Origin: Arthrobacter subterraneus
GTDB lineage: Bacteria > Actinomycetota > Actinomycetes > Actinomycetales > Micrococcaceae
Reading direction: 5' to 3'
NCBI RefSeq assembly: GCF_900099735.1
Contig: NZ_FNDT01000001.1
Location: 277,722-341,721, forward strand
DNA: 64,000 nucleotides
Numbering within the stretch: position 1 is the stretch's first letter; each line of letters opens with the position of its first letter. Positions 40,157-47,813 of this stretch are shown here, in pieces. The position numbers were made by a program, and so were the translations under genes. The notes under the pieces are model-generated. The model was not told the origin of the DNA and made no database searches. It saw only the letters and a list, made by a program, of their open reading frames with translations.

Positions 40157-40399
40157 ATGGAACCCTTCTTCAACGCTCTCCGCTCGTCCCCCATCAAGCG
40201 CGCACCCGGAGGGTGGTTCGGCGGGATCGCCTCCGGAATCGCCCTGAAGTTCGGGTGGTCCGTCGGCCTGGTGCGGATCGGGATACTGCTCAGCTTCCTG
40301 CTGCCCGTCATCGGGCCCCCGCTGTACGTGGTGTTCTGGCTGCTGCTCCCGAAGACCGACGGAACAATCGCGCTGGAGAGCCTCATCTCGAACCGCTGA
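40157..40399 (+). CDS. Small PspC-domain protein
   Basis: An 80-residue stand-alone PspC domain: PGGWFGGIASGIALKFGWSV, then a helix to YVVFWLLLPKTDG. It is the third PspC module in this 3-kb stretch. PspC proteins usually sit in the inner membrane and signal envelope stress. Third gene of the plus-strand unit; 53 bases separate it from the 72-residue protein. Confidence 0.85.
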   Translation: MEPFFNALRSSPIKRAPGGWFGGIASGIALKFGWSVGLVRIGILLSFLLPVIGPPLYVVFWLLLPKTDGTIALESLISNR

Positions 40400-40435
40400 C
40401 CCGGCCGGCACCGGTTCCGCCGCGGAGGCTTCACA

Positions 40436-40466
40436 AACCGCCGCGGCGGTTCAGTGTGTCTAGAAT
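40436..40466 (+). promoter_or_regulatory. 16-bp perfect palindrome next to a -10-like box upstream of pfk
   Basis: AACCGCCGCGGCGGTT (40436-40451) is a perfect palindrome. Ten bases later comes TAGAAT (40461-40466), a good -10 hexamer, about 65 bases before the pfk start codon. The palindrome occupies the position of the spacer and -35, so it could be an operator; it could also end the upstream transcript. Confidence 0.5.
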
Positions 40467-40531
40467 CATACGGGGCTCAAGGAGGCGCCTGGCCAAATCA
40501 CCCGTCCACGATTGATTGGAAAACTCCTTAG

Positions 40532-41557
40532 ATGAAGATCGGAATCCTCACCAGCGGAGGCGACTGCCCCGGGCTCAACGCGGTGATCCGCGGAGCAGTG
40601 CTGAAGGGCATCAAGACCGACAACCTCGAATTCGTGGGGTTCCGTGACGGATGGCGAGGCGTCGTCGACGGCGACATCATCGATCTGCCCCGCCATGCGG
40701 TCCGGGGAATTTCCAAGCAGGGCGGCACTATCCTGGGTACGTCCCGCACCAACCCGTTTGACGGCAACGGCGGCCCCGACGCGATCAAGGCCAACCTCGA
40801 CAGGCTCGGCATCGACGCAATGATCGCCATCGGAGGCGAAGGCACGCTCGCGGCGGCGAAGCGCCTGACCGACGCCGGCCTGAAGATTGTCGGCGTGCCG
40901 AAAACCGTTGACAATGACCTGGACGCCACCGACTACACGTTCGGTTTCGACACGGCCGTGCAGATCGCCACCGAGGCCATCGACCGGCTCCGGACCACCG
41001 GTGAATCGCACTCCCGCTGCATGGTCGCCGAGGTCATGGGCCGTCACGTCGGCTGGATCGCACTGCACGCGGGCATGGCCTCAGGCGCGCACGCCATCCT
41101 CATCCCCGAGCAGCAAACCTCCATCGAGCAGATCTGTGAATGGGTAACCGACGCACGGGACCGCGGCCGCGCACCCCTGGTTGTTGTCGCTGAAGGCTTT
41201 GTCCCGTCACACCTGGAACAGGCCCACTCCGAGCGGGGACTGGACACTTTCGGCAGGCCGCGTCTGGGCGGCATCGCCGACCAGCTGGCGCCGGAGATCG
41301 AGGCCCGCACCGGCATCGAAACCCGCGCCACCATCCTCGGCCACATCCAGCGCGGCGGGGTTCCGTCCGCGTTTGACCGGGTACTGGCTACCCGGCTGGG
41401 CATGGCGGCCGTCGACTCCGTCATCGACGGGCTGTGGGGCACCATGGTGTCCCTCCACGGCACCGAGATTGCACACGTGGGCTTCGAGGCCGCGTTGGGC
41501 AACCTGAAGCGGGTCCCGCAGCACCGCTACGACGAAGCTGCCATCCTCTTCGGCTGA
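40532..41557 (+). CDS. 6-phosphofructokinase (group III type)
   Basis: Phosphorylates fructose 6-phosphate at C1 in glycolysis. The 341-residue product has the N-terminal ILTSGGDCPGLNAVIRG, GGEGT with Gly104, PKTVDNDLD with Lys124 and the substrate-binding MGRHVGW. The Gly104/Lys124 combination is found in actinobacterial ATP-using enzymes, whereas pyrophosphate enzymes have Asp104/Lys124, so ATP is the more likely donor. The bacterial allosteric-type length of 320-340 fits. Confidence 0.92.
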   Translation: MKIGILTSGGDCPGLNAVIRGAVLKGIKTDNLEFVGFRDGWRGVVDGDIIDLPRHAVRGISKQGGTILGTSRTNPFDGNGGPDAIKANLDRLGIDAMIAIGGEGTLAAAKRLTDAGLKIVGVPKTVDNDLDATDYTFGFDTAVQIATEAIDRLRTTGESHSRCMVAEVMGRHVGWIALHAGMASGAHAILIPEQQTSIEQICEWVTDARDRGRAPLVVVAEGFVPSHLEQAHSERGLDTFGRPRLGGIADQLAPEIEARTGIETRATILGHIQRGGVPSAFDRVLATRLGMAAVDSVIDGLWGTMVSLHGTEIAHVGFEAALGNLKRVPQHRYDEAAILFG

Positions 41558-41588
41558 GGGCGTCTCCTCCAGCGGATAACGTTGCCCC

Positions 41589-42320
41589 ATGACTTTCGGG
41601 ATGAAGCTCGAGCCCGGCACCGTCTCGATCATCCAGCTCGCCTGGTCGAGGCTGCTGGGGCTCGACGACGGCGCCATGGCCGGCAACAGGGACCGCATCT
41701 GCCGCGAGGACAACAGTGTGCTCACGTTCATTTCCCTCTTTGGACAGGAAGCGCTGGTGGGTCCGGCCTGGGCGATCGACGCTGCGAAGGGGCTGACCGG
41801 CGTCGAGCTCTCCCGTCAGGCAACCCTGCTGGCGCTGAGCCGCCCGTACGGCGGGCGGGGGCTGGGCGAAGCGAACCTGTACTTCTGCGACGCGCTGCCC
41901 TCCTTCGCGGAGGATGGACCGCCGGTGAGCAGCGAACCCGAACATGCGCTGGCCCTGGAGCGGCTCTGCCCGCCCGACGACGTCGCCGAGGTGGGGTTGA
42001 GCACCCTGGAACACCAGTGCGTCCTCGTCAATGAGGCCACCGAACCTCCGTTCCCGCTTGCCGGTGCCGGTTATGACATCACGGAAGGAATCCTGGCGCA
42101 GCTCGGTGTTCTGACGGCCCCTGCTGAACGACGGCGGGGCCTGGGTTCCTATGCGGCAGCGGTCGCGGTGGAGGAATCGATGGCTTCCGGTCTCATTCCG
42201 CAGTGGCGCGCCCGCACGGACCATCCTGCCTCGCAGCGGACAGCACTCAGGGCGGGCTTTGTCTACGCGGGCACCCAGACCTCAGTCGCGTTGGAACGTC
42301 CCAGCGGTGAGGCAGGCTAG
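41589..42320 (+). CDS. GNAT-family N-acetyltransferase
   Basis: A 243-residue protein with an acetyl-CoA-binding stretch near the C-terminus: VLTAPAERRRGLGSYAAAVA, then ASGLIPQWRARTDHPASQRT and ALRAGFVYAGTQ, matching GNAT motifs A and B. The N-terminal half is divergent. The substrate is unknown. It converges on and overlaps the ankyrin gene by four bases. Confidence 0.75.
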   Translation: MTFGMKLEPGTVSIIQLAWSRLLGLDDGAMAGNRDRICREDNSVLTFISLFGQEALVGPAWAIDAAKGLTGVELSRQATLLALSRPYGGRGLGEANLYFCDALPSFAEDGPPVSSEPEHALALERLCPPDDVAEVGLSTLEHQCVLVNEATEPPFPLAGAGYDITEGILAQLGVLTAPAERRRGLGSYAAAVAVEESMASGLIPQWRARTDHPASQRTALRAGFVYAGTQTSVALERPSGEAG

Positions 42321-42718
42321 GGGAAAAGCTCCAGCATGTCCGGCCGCCCGAACATTCCCGCGGCGTCCCGCGCCGAGGGTGTACCGGCGTCAGGGTCAGC
42401 GCCGGCATCCAGCAGTACCTTTACTACGTCCGCATATCCCTTGAAGACTGCCCCTGCCAGCGGGGTCTGGCCGCGGTCGTTCGCGGCTTCGGGGTCAGCT
42501 CCCCGGGCAAGCAGGTCAGCCACCACGGACGAGTGCCCGTTGTAGGCGGCGAGCATCACGAGGCTGTCGCCCGCCGCGTTGGTCAGGGTTGCCGGCACGC
42601 CGGCGTCGAGATACCGGCAAAGCGTGGCGCCGTCGCCCTCCCTTGCCGCGTCCAGCAGACGGTGCGCCAGCGCTATCGCCGCGTCCGCCGATGTATCCGG
42701 GGTCTCCTGTCCGGTCAT
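42317..42718 (-). CDS. Ankyrin-repeat protein
   Basis: A 133-residue protein with about three ankyrin repeats. The clearest are AAGDSLVMLAAYNGHSSVVA, then LLARGADPEAANDRGQTPLA and VVKVLLDAGADPDAG. It is probably a cytoplasmic protein-interaction module. The start overlaps the ygfZ stop (ATGA), which couples the two genes; the partner is not known. Confidence 0.88.
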   Translation of the reverse strand: MTGQETPDTSADAAIALAHRLLDAAREGDGATLCRYLDAGVPATLTNAAGDSLVMLAAYNGHSSVVADLLARGADPEAANDRGQTPLAGAVFKGYADVVKVLLDAGADPDAGTPSARDAAGMFGRPDMLELFP

Positions 42719-43800
42719 GCCCGCCCGCCCTTCAGCAGTCCAGTGGGACGGCCGACAACCTGGCCGGCGTCCGTGGCGACGATCAGTTCCTGTGCGGCGG
42801 CGTAGTGCTCGTCGCCGTCGACCACGTCGAGGACGGCGTCAGGATCCACGCTGCGTTTGATGACGGCGAGTCCCACCGCTCCCATCTCGTAGTGCTGGCC
42901 CACCGAGGTCAGTGTCCCGACAGTCCGTCCACCGACGACGACGGCGCTGCCGCGTTCCGGGAGGGTGTGCTGGCTGCCGTCGAGCTGCAGGAAGACCAGC
43001 CGCCGCGGCGGATGACCCAGGTTGTGGACACGCGCGATGGTTTCCTGGCCCTTGTAACAACCCTTCGTGAGGTGGACAGCGGTGCGCAGAAGGTCCAGTT
43101 CATGCGGGATGGTGCGTTCATCCGTCTCGACGCCGAGGCGCGGACGCCAGGCGGCAATGCGCAGCGCTTCCGCTGCCATCATTCCCGCGAGCTTGAGACC
43201 CTCGACTGCTGCCGGAAGATCGGCCCGGGGGACCAGGTACTCGTGCCAGGGCCGGTCGGTGCCCGGGTGGGAAGCTTCCGGCACAACGCTGTAGGAGTAG
43301 CCGCCGGTACACACGTGCGGCCAGGCATCGGTCCAGGTGAGATTTCCGGTGAACCGCTCGACCGGCTTCACCGAACCGACCGTTGCCCAGTCCGCGGTGA
43401 CGTCCGTTATCTCCACGCGGAGCATGAACTTCATGCGGTCCAGCCACTGCGCAAGCGGGCCGGCTTCCCAGCTTTCGGTCAGCAGCCAGGTGGTGGCGCC
43501 GTCGTCGACCACCCTGGGGCTGTACTCGATCCGGCCCTGCACCGTGAGCAGCAGGGTCTCGGTGGACTCCCCCGGAGCCAGGTCAAGCAGCAGTTGGGAG
43601 GAAATGGTGTTGAGCCAAGTCAGACGGTCGGGACCGGACACTGTGACCACGCCGCGGTGCGACAGGTCGACTACGGCCTCCCCGCGCGCGAGGGCGCGCT
43701 GTTCACGCAGCGGATCACCGTAGTGTGCCGCCACGCCTTCATCGGGTGCGCCGGCAGCAACGGCGCCGGACAGGGAAAGCAGGGGGCTTGTGTAGCTCAT
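42715..43800 (-). CDS. ygfZ: YgfZ/GcvT-family folate-binding protein
   Basis: Folate-dependent protein linked to repair or maturation of iron-sulfur enzymes and tRNA modification. 361 residues from the ATG at 43800. The signature KGCYKGQE, including the essential cysteine, is at residues 246-253. The N-terminal part resembles GcvT (VVDLSHRGVVTVSGPDRLTW). A longer in-frame reading would overlap the nitrobindin-like gene and is rejected. Confidence 0.88.
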   Translation of the reverse strand: MSYTSPLLSLSGAVAAGAPDEGVAAHYGDPLREQRALARGEAVVDLSHRGVVTVSGPDRLTWLNTISSQLLLDLAPGESTETLLLTVQGRIEYSPRVVDDGATTWLLTESWEAGPLAQWLDRMKFMLRVEITDVTADWATVGSVKPVERFTGNLTWTDAWPHVCTGGYSYSVVPEASHPGTDRPWHEYLVPRADLPAAVEGLKLAGMMAAEALRIAAWRPRLGVETDERTIPHELDLLRTAVHLTKGCYKGQETIARVHNLGHPPRRLVFLQLDGSQHTLPERGSAVVVGGRTVGTLTSVGQHYEMGAVGLAVIKRSVDPDAVLDVVDGDEHYAAAQELIVATDAGQVVGRPTGLLKGGRA

Positions 43801-43870
43801 ACGGTTAGCAACGTTCCTGTTGGTGACGGGTATTCCGCCCCGGTGCAGTTCTATTCCACACCGGTGCGGC

Positions 43871-44470
43871 TCAGGAGACCTTGGCGAGGATCGCGGAAGC
43901 ATGGGCTTCCAGCGAGCTGCCCTCCGCCGCGATGTCCCAGCGCCAGTAGAGGTCGCCGTTCACCAGCCCGAACAGCCGGGTGGCTGCCGAATACTCCTTG
44001 GAGTGCTGGCCGCGCATCACGAGATCCGTGGTGAGCTGGATCTGCGGGCCCTTGATACTGCCGTAATACAGTTCCGCGATGCCGCCCGGGTGAACGATGG
44101 TGGCCGTGATATTGAATCCGCCCGCCTCATTGCGGAACTGTTCCACCTCATCGGCGCTCTTGAGTGCAGGCACGATGTCAGCGGGGGAAAGACCGGGCCC
44201 GACGTCGGCGTCGTTCAGTTTGCGGTCCAGCGCCCAGAATCCGGTCTCAACCGACAGCGGCCGGAGGGTATTGCCCTCTTCATCGGTCAGCCAGCTCTCC
44301 GCCGTGTACTGCACGTAGGGCAGTCCGTGCTGGGTGAAGGTGGCCCGCTGGAAGAAGTGCTCGGAATCCGCGGTGCCCTCGCCCAACCTGCCGGTACCCT
44401 CCCAGGTGCCCAGCAGCCAGGACAGCGGAACCAGCTCGGGAGTCAGGTCCGTGGGGATCTCAAAGGACAT
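43871..44470 (-). CDS. Nitrobindin-like heme-binding beta-barrel protein
   Basis: A 199-residue lipocalin-like protein. The N-terminal motif GTWEGTGRLG (residues 21-30) matches the nitrobindin GxWxGxGxG pattern, and the C-terminal EAHASAILAKV contains the candidate heme-ligand histidine. Nitrobindins bind ferric heme and isomerise peroxynitrite. It lies 70 bases upstream of ygfZ on the same strand, which hints at a shared redox role. Confidence 0.8.
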   Translation of the reverse strand: MSFEIPTDLTPELVPLSWLLGTWEGTGRLGEGTADSEHFFQRATFTQHGLPYVQYTAESWLTDEEGNTLRPLSVETGFWALDRKLNDADVGPGLSPADIVPALKSADEVEQFRNEAGGFNITATIVHPGGIAELYYGSIKGPQIQLTTDLVMRGQHSKEYSAATRLFGLVNGDLYWRWDIAAEGSSLEAHASAILAKVS

Positions 44471-44483
44471 GGGTCAGCGGACG

Positions 44484-44597
44484 CTACTTCTGGCCCTTGT
44501 ACAGGCGCGCGATGACGAGCGCCGCGAAACCGGCCATGCCCAACCCGGCGATCACCAGCAGCGAGATGAAGAAGATTTCCAGCGCAAGAATTGACAT
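44484..44597 (-). CDS. 37-residue single-pass membrane peptide
   Basis: Reads MSILALEIFFISLLVIAGLG followed by a short hydrophobic stretch and a basic end (RLYKGQK). One transmembrane helix fills most of it. AGGATGGAA lies just upstream of the ATG at 44597. It ends 13 bases before the nitrobindin-like gene. Coding status is inferred from the ribosome site, the helix and the positive tail. Confidence 0.5.
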   Translation of the reverse strand: MSILALEIFFISLLVIAGLGMAGFAALVIARLYKGQK

Positions 44598-44663
44598 GGT
44601 TCCATCCTAACGCTGTGATTCCGACGGTTACGCCACCGTGACTTCACCGTCGGCGGGTCGCTT

Positions 44664-45395
44664 TCAGCTCAGCAGGAGCCTCTCCAGGAAGTAGACGAGC
44701 GAGCCGAGCCCGAGGATCGGAGCCGCCCCGACAGCGATCAGCGCCGGTGCGCTGAGCGGAGTATCGCGGCTGATCACCAGGCGGCGGGCAGCCATGATGA
44801 CTGCGCCGCATACCGCGCCGATGACGGCTGCGGGCAGTTCCTCGACGTCGGTGAAGACGAGCGCGCACAGCGGTCCGGCGAGCGCGGCAAGGAGGACGCC
44901 GATCGGGGCGACCATACGGTCCGGCCAGGGCAGGAGAGTAACGAGGAGCGCGGCCAGGACGCTGATGCCGGTCACCAGTGTGACGCCGGAGGTGCCGGCG
45001 TTCACGCTGAGGTTCTCGGCGGCGATCCAGCCGGCACCGAGCGCCGTCAGCAGGACGCCGGAACTGGTGCCCAGCGTTGATTCGAGGCGGAAGCTCTGTC
45101 CGGTGCCGCGCAGGAGCTGGATGAGGAAAACCGCGCCAAGACCGAGCGCAACCGCCACGGGAAGCCAGGTGAGCGCAGCCCCGGACGGCGACACGTAGGC
45201 GGCAGCGCATGCCGCGAGCGCGCTGAGCGCGATGGCCGTCGACTGACTCTTGCGCGCCGGAACTCCGAGGACGTAGGGCCACCCGATGGCCGCTGCAAGG
45301 ACCAGGACACCGACGACGACGGCGGTCGCCGGCAGGGACAGGTAGGACGCGCCCACGATGGCGGCCAGCGCGACCACCGCGACCAGTGCCGCCAT
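44664..45395 (-). CDS. Polytopic membrane protein of unknown function
   Basis: A 243-residue hydrophobic protein with seven or eight predicted helices and only short loops (for example [20 protein letters not shown] and [20 protein letters not shown]). The ATG at 45395 is chosen because GTGAGGA sits at the right distance; a GTG at 45407 is possible. No family is recognised. It is divergent from glnR. Confidence 0.75.
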   Translation of the reverse strand: MAALVAVVALAAIVGASYLSLPATAVVVGVLVLAAAIGWPYVLGVPARKSQSTAIALSALAACAAAYVSPSGAALTWLPVAVALGLGAVFLIQLLRGTGQSFRLESTLGTSSGVLLTALGAGWIAAENLSVNAGTSGVTLVTGISVLAALLVTLLPWPDRMVAPIGVLLAALAGPLCALVFTDVEELPAAVIGAVCGAVIMAARRLVISRDTPLSAPALIAVGAAPILGLGSLVYFLERLLLS

Positions 45396-45524
45396 CAAGT
45401 TCCTCACCCCTGCAATACTGCACTACCCGTGCGCGGAGCGTCGAAAACGGGCCGCGCACGGCCCGGGCCGATTCTTCGGGCTGCTGCCGCGGTGCGGGCA
45501 TCCTGCGGCGCCATGTTACGACAG

Positions 45525-45548
45525 TGCCGGCGGTCACACCGGTATACT
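45525..45548 (+). promoter_or_regulatory. Candidate glnR promoter
   Basis: TATACT at 45543-45548 is a good -10 hexamer. An ACGACA-like -35 lies about 18 bases upstream. The inferred start near 45,555 leaves a leader of about 95 bases before the glnR ATG. The -35 is weak, so confidence is limited. Confidence 0.4.
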
Positions 45549-45650
45549 GAATGGAATCCGCTGCCGGTCTGCGGGAACACACGCCGCCCGCGGCGCCCGG
45601 TTACCGTGGCGCCCCGCCCGATGATGCGCGTCCCAATCCCTGGAGGACAT

Positions 45651-46355
45651 ATGCCGCACATCCTGATGCTGACAAACAGCCCGGGCTCGTCCGTGGAGAT
45701 CCTGCCCGCGCTTGAACTGCTCAACCACAAGGTGCACATCCTCCCGGCGGAGCCGACAGCCCTGCTTCAGACCGAACCCAGCGACGTGGTCATCATCGAT
45801 GCCCGCAAGGATCTGGTCGGAGCCCGCTCCCTCACGCAACTGCTGCGCGCCACCGGCCTCAGCGCACCGCTGATGCTTGTCCTCACCGAAGGCGGAATGG
45901 CGGCGGTTGCCGCGAACTGGCTGGCCGACGACGTCGTTCTCGACTCTGCGGGGCCGGCCGAGGTGGAAGCGCGGCTGCGTCTGGTGATCGCACGGGCCAA
46001 CACCGCGGCGGAGGAAGTTTCGAGTGAGATCCACGCCTCCGGCGTCGTCATCGATGAAGCCAGCTACACGGCCCGGGTGGGCGGCGAACCGATGAACCTG
46101 ACCTACAAGGAGTTCGAGCTCCTGAAATACCTTGCGCAGCATCCCGGCCGGGTCTTCACCCGCGACCAGCTGCTGCACGAGGTCTGGGGCTATGACTACT
46201 ACGGCGGAACCCGGACAGTCGATGTCCACGTCCGCCGGCTGCGCGCCAAGCTCGGAGCGGACCATGAGCAGCTCATCGGGACCGTCCGCAACGTGGGCTA
46301 CAGGTTCACCCTGAGCCGCCAGCCGGACGATTCCGCCGTCACCCAGCAGGCCTAG
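45651..46355 (+). CDS. glnR: GlnR-type atypical OmpR-family regulator
   Basis: 234 residues. The receiver domain ([20 protein letters not shown], then [10 protein letters not shown] with Asp50) closely follows actinobacterial GlnR, including [20 protein letters not shown]. The C-terminal winged helix has [20 protein letters not shown] and [12 protein letters not shown]. GlnR is an orphan regulator of nitrogen assimilation genes. TGGAGGACAT precedes the ATG at 45651. It is followed by mshD, as Rv0818-Rv0819 are in mycobacteria. Confidence 0.88.
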   Translation: MPHILMLTNSPGSSVEILPALELLNHKVHILPAEPTALLQTEPSDVVIIDARKDLVGARSLTQLLRATGLSAPLMLVLTEGGMAAVAANWLADDVVLDSAGPAEVEARLRLVIARANTAAEEVSSEIHASGVVIDEASYTARVGGEPMNLTYKEFELLKYLAQHPGRVFTRDQLLHEVWGYDYYGGTRTVDVHVRRLRAKLGADHEQLIGTVRNVGYRFTLSRQPDDSAVTQQA

Positions 46356-46423
46356 AGGCCTCTAGTCCCGCAGCACGGATCCGCGTCCGCCGGTGGCACA
46401 TTCGCCGTCATACGGGGCATAGC

Positions 46424-46462
46424 AAAAAGGCTCCCTCCCCGCTGCTGCGGAAAGGGAGCCTT
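46424..46462 (-). terminator. Strong minus-strand intrinsic terminator
   Basis: Arms AAGGCTCCCT (46427-46436) and AGGGAGCCTT (46453-46462) form a stem followed on the minus strand by five T residues (46424-46428). On the plus strand the T-run is missing, so it favours termination of a minus-strand transcript, yet no minus-strand protein gene lies upstream. Confidence 0.75.
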
Positions 46463-46468
46463 ATGGAT

Positions 46469-46523
46469 TGGTGGAGGACATACGGGTCGAACGTATCGAG
46501 GGCGCCCCACTGGCGCATCCCCC
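46469..46523 (-). ncRNA. tRNA-like fold with encoded CCA, no anticodon arm
   Basis: On the minus strand GGGGGAT (46517-46523) can pair with GTCCTCC (46473-46479, two G-U pairs), giving a 7-bp acceptor. A 5-bp hairpin (46502-46516) follows directly, then a canonical T-arm with stem ATACG/CGTAT and loop TTCGACC (46480-46496), then A and CCA (46469-46472). No anticodon arm fits. It may be a degenerate tRNA, an integration-site remnant or a novel tRNA-like RNA. Confidence 0.45.
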
Positions 46524-46584
46524 CGGTTGCCCTCTTTCGAGCGCTTGAAAAGCCTACAACACCTCCCGGGCGTCGCCAAAAACA

Positions 46585-46667
46585 GCTCGCGTCGGGGACC
46601 TCGCCCACTAGCGCCCAGTGCGCTCCCAACACTCGCTTCGCTCGCGTCGGGGCCCTCGCCCACTAGG
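46585..46667 (+). repeat. Two copies of a 27-bp direct repeat upstream of mshD
   Basis: The segment GCTCGCGTCGGGG(A/C)CCTCGCCCACTAG occurs at 46585-46611 and 46640-46666, 55 bases apart, with one difference. The second copy ends ten bases before the mshD start codon. It could be a duplicated regulatory site or the trace of a local duplication. Confidence 0.75.
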
Positions 46668-46676
46668 CTTACTGCC

Positions 46677-47741
46677 ATGACGGCTGAAGCACCCACCTGG
46701 CCCATTCTCACCATCGACGGAGCCCCGCGAGACGAGGTCCTGGGGGACATCGTGGCCCTCGCCCGCGCAGCGGAGGACGCGGACGGTAACCCGCCCCTGT
46801 CGGAACAGACGCTCGTCAATCTGCGCACCTCTCAGCACCACCCGGAGTCCCTCCTGGTCTTCGCCACCTACGCCAGTGACGGCCACCGCCGCAGCAACAA
46901 CCAGGCCGCCACCCAAGAGGCCCACACCCACGGCACCCCCAACAATGGCACTCGCAGCGATGCCACCCGTGACGACGGCGAGGAACTGGCCGGTGTCGCC
47001 GTCGTCAGCCTCCCCCGCAGCCCGGGGCAGCCGGGCGTCCTCGAGCTGGTGGTCCGTCCCACCTACCGGAACCAGGGTGTCGGGACCAGCCTGGTACGCG
47101 CGCTGCAGAGCGCCGACCTTCCCGAGCTGCGGGTCTGGTCGCACGGCAACCATGCCGCCGCCGTCGAACTCGCTGTGAAGGCCGGCTTCACACCGGTACG
47201 GGAACTGTGGCGGATGCGGCAGACCAGGGCAGCGCTGGAAGCGACAGTGCCCGACGCCGTTGTGCCGGACGGGGTACGGCTACGCACCTTTGAACCGGGC
47301 CGGGACGAGCAGGCCTGGCTTGAAGCGAACGCTGCCGCCTTTGCGCACCACCCCGAGCAGGGCTCCATGACGCTTGAGGACCTGCAGGCGCGCATGGCGG
47401 AGGACTGGTTCGATCCCGCGGGCCTGATCCTCGCGGTGCGGGAATCCGATGGTGCGCTCCTTGGCTTCCACTGGACCAAGGTGCATCCGCGCAGCGGCAA
47501 GCACCCCGCCATCGGGGAGGTTTATGTGGTGGGCGTGACCCCGGCTGCGCAGGGCATGGGCCTGGGCAAGGCGCTGACCATTGCCGGGATCGAGCATCTG
47601 CACTCCCTCGGGCTGCAGGCCATCATGCTGTATGTCGACGCTGACAACACCGCCGCCGTTGCGCTCTACCGGTCACTCGGGTTCACCCGCTGGGACGTCG
47701 ATGTCATGTACGCACCGGGCAACACGCCGGACAACTTGTAA
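46677..47741 (+). CDS. mshD: Mycothiol synthase
   Basis: Acetylates Cys-GlcN-Ins in the last step of mycothiol synthesis. 354 residues in two GNAT domains: the first with RPTYRNQGVGTSLVRALQSA, the second with GVTPAAQGMGLGKALTIAGI and DADNTAAVALYRSLGFTRWD, which is characteristic of MshD. Residues 68-102 form an Asn/His/Thr-rich insertion in domain one. The ATG at 46677 is the family start; longer in-frame readings enter the repeats. Mycothiol is specific to actinobacteria. Confidence 0.93.
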   Translation: MTAEAPTWPILTIDGAPRDEVLGDIVALARAAEDADGNPPLSEQTLVNLRTSQHHPESLLVFATYASDGHRRSNNQAATQEAHTHGTPNNGTRSDATRDDGEELAGVAVVSLPRSPGQPGVLELVVRPTYRNQGVGTSLVRALQSADLPELRVWSHGNHAAAVELAVKAGFTPVRELWRMRQTRAALEATVPDAVVPDGVRLRTFEPGRDEQAWLEANAAAFAHHPEQGSMTLEDLQARMAEDWFDPAGLILAVRESDGALLGFHWTKVHPRSGKHPAIGEVYVVGVTPAAQGMGLGKALTIAGIEHLHSLGLQAIMLYVDADNTAAVALYRSLGFTRWDVDVMYAPGNTPDNL

Positions 47742-47813
47742 GGTTGAAGGAGCCTCAACCGCAGCCTCGCAGGGCGGGTTGAGTGCCGCACCGAATCCAC
47801 AAAAGGAGACACC

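Larger units (their letters stand above)
46356..46676. other. 321-bp glnR-mshD spacer with RNA-like structure
   Basis: No plausible protein gene lies here. The spacer holds a perfect CTAGAGGCCTCTAG palindrome (46352-46365) over the glnR stop, a minus-strand terminator, a tRNA-like fold and two copies of a 27-bp direct repeat. The content suggests a small minus-strand RNA gene or the remnant of one. Confidence 0.6.

Noticed and set aside
46469..46566. Selenocysteine tRNA (a 98-base reading starting GGAGG)
   Set aside because: Only five of the acceptor pairs form and no anticodon arm with TCA in a 7-base loop can be built.
46424..46676. Complete tmRNA (ssrA) gene
   Set aside because: Only about 210 bases are available before mshD, no tag-encoding frame or 5' tRNA-like half is present, and the T-arm differs from the tmRNA ending I know for actinobacteria.
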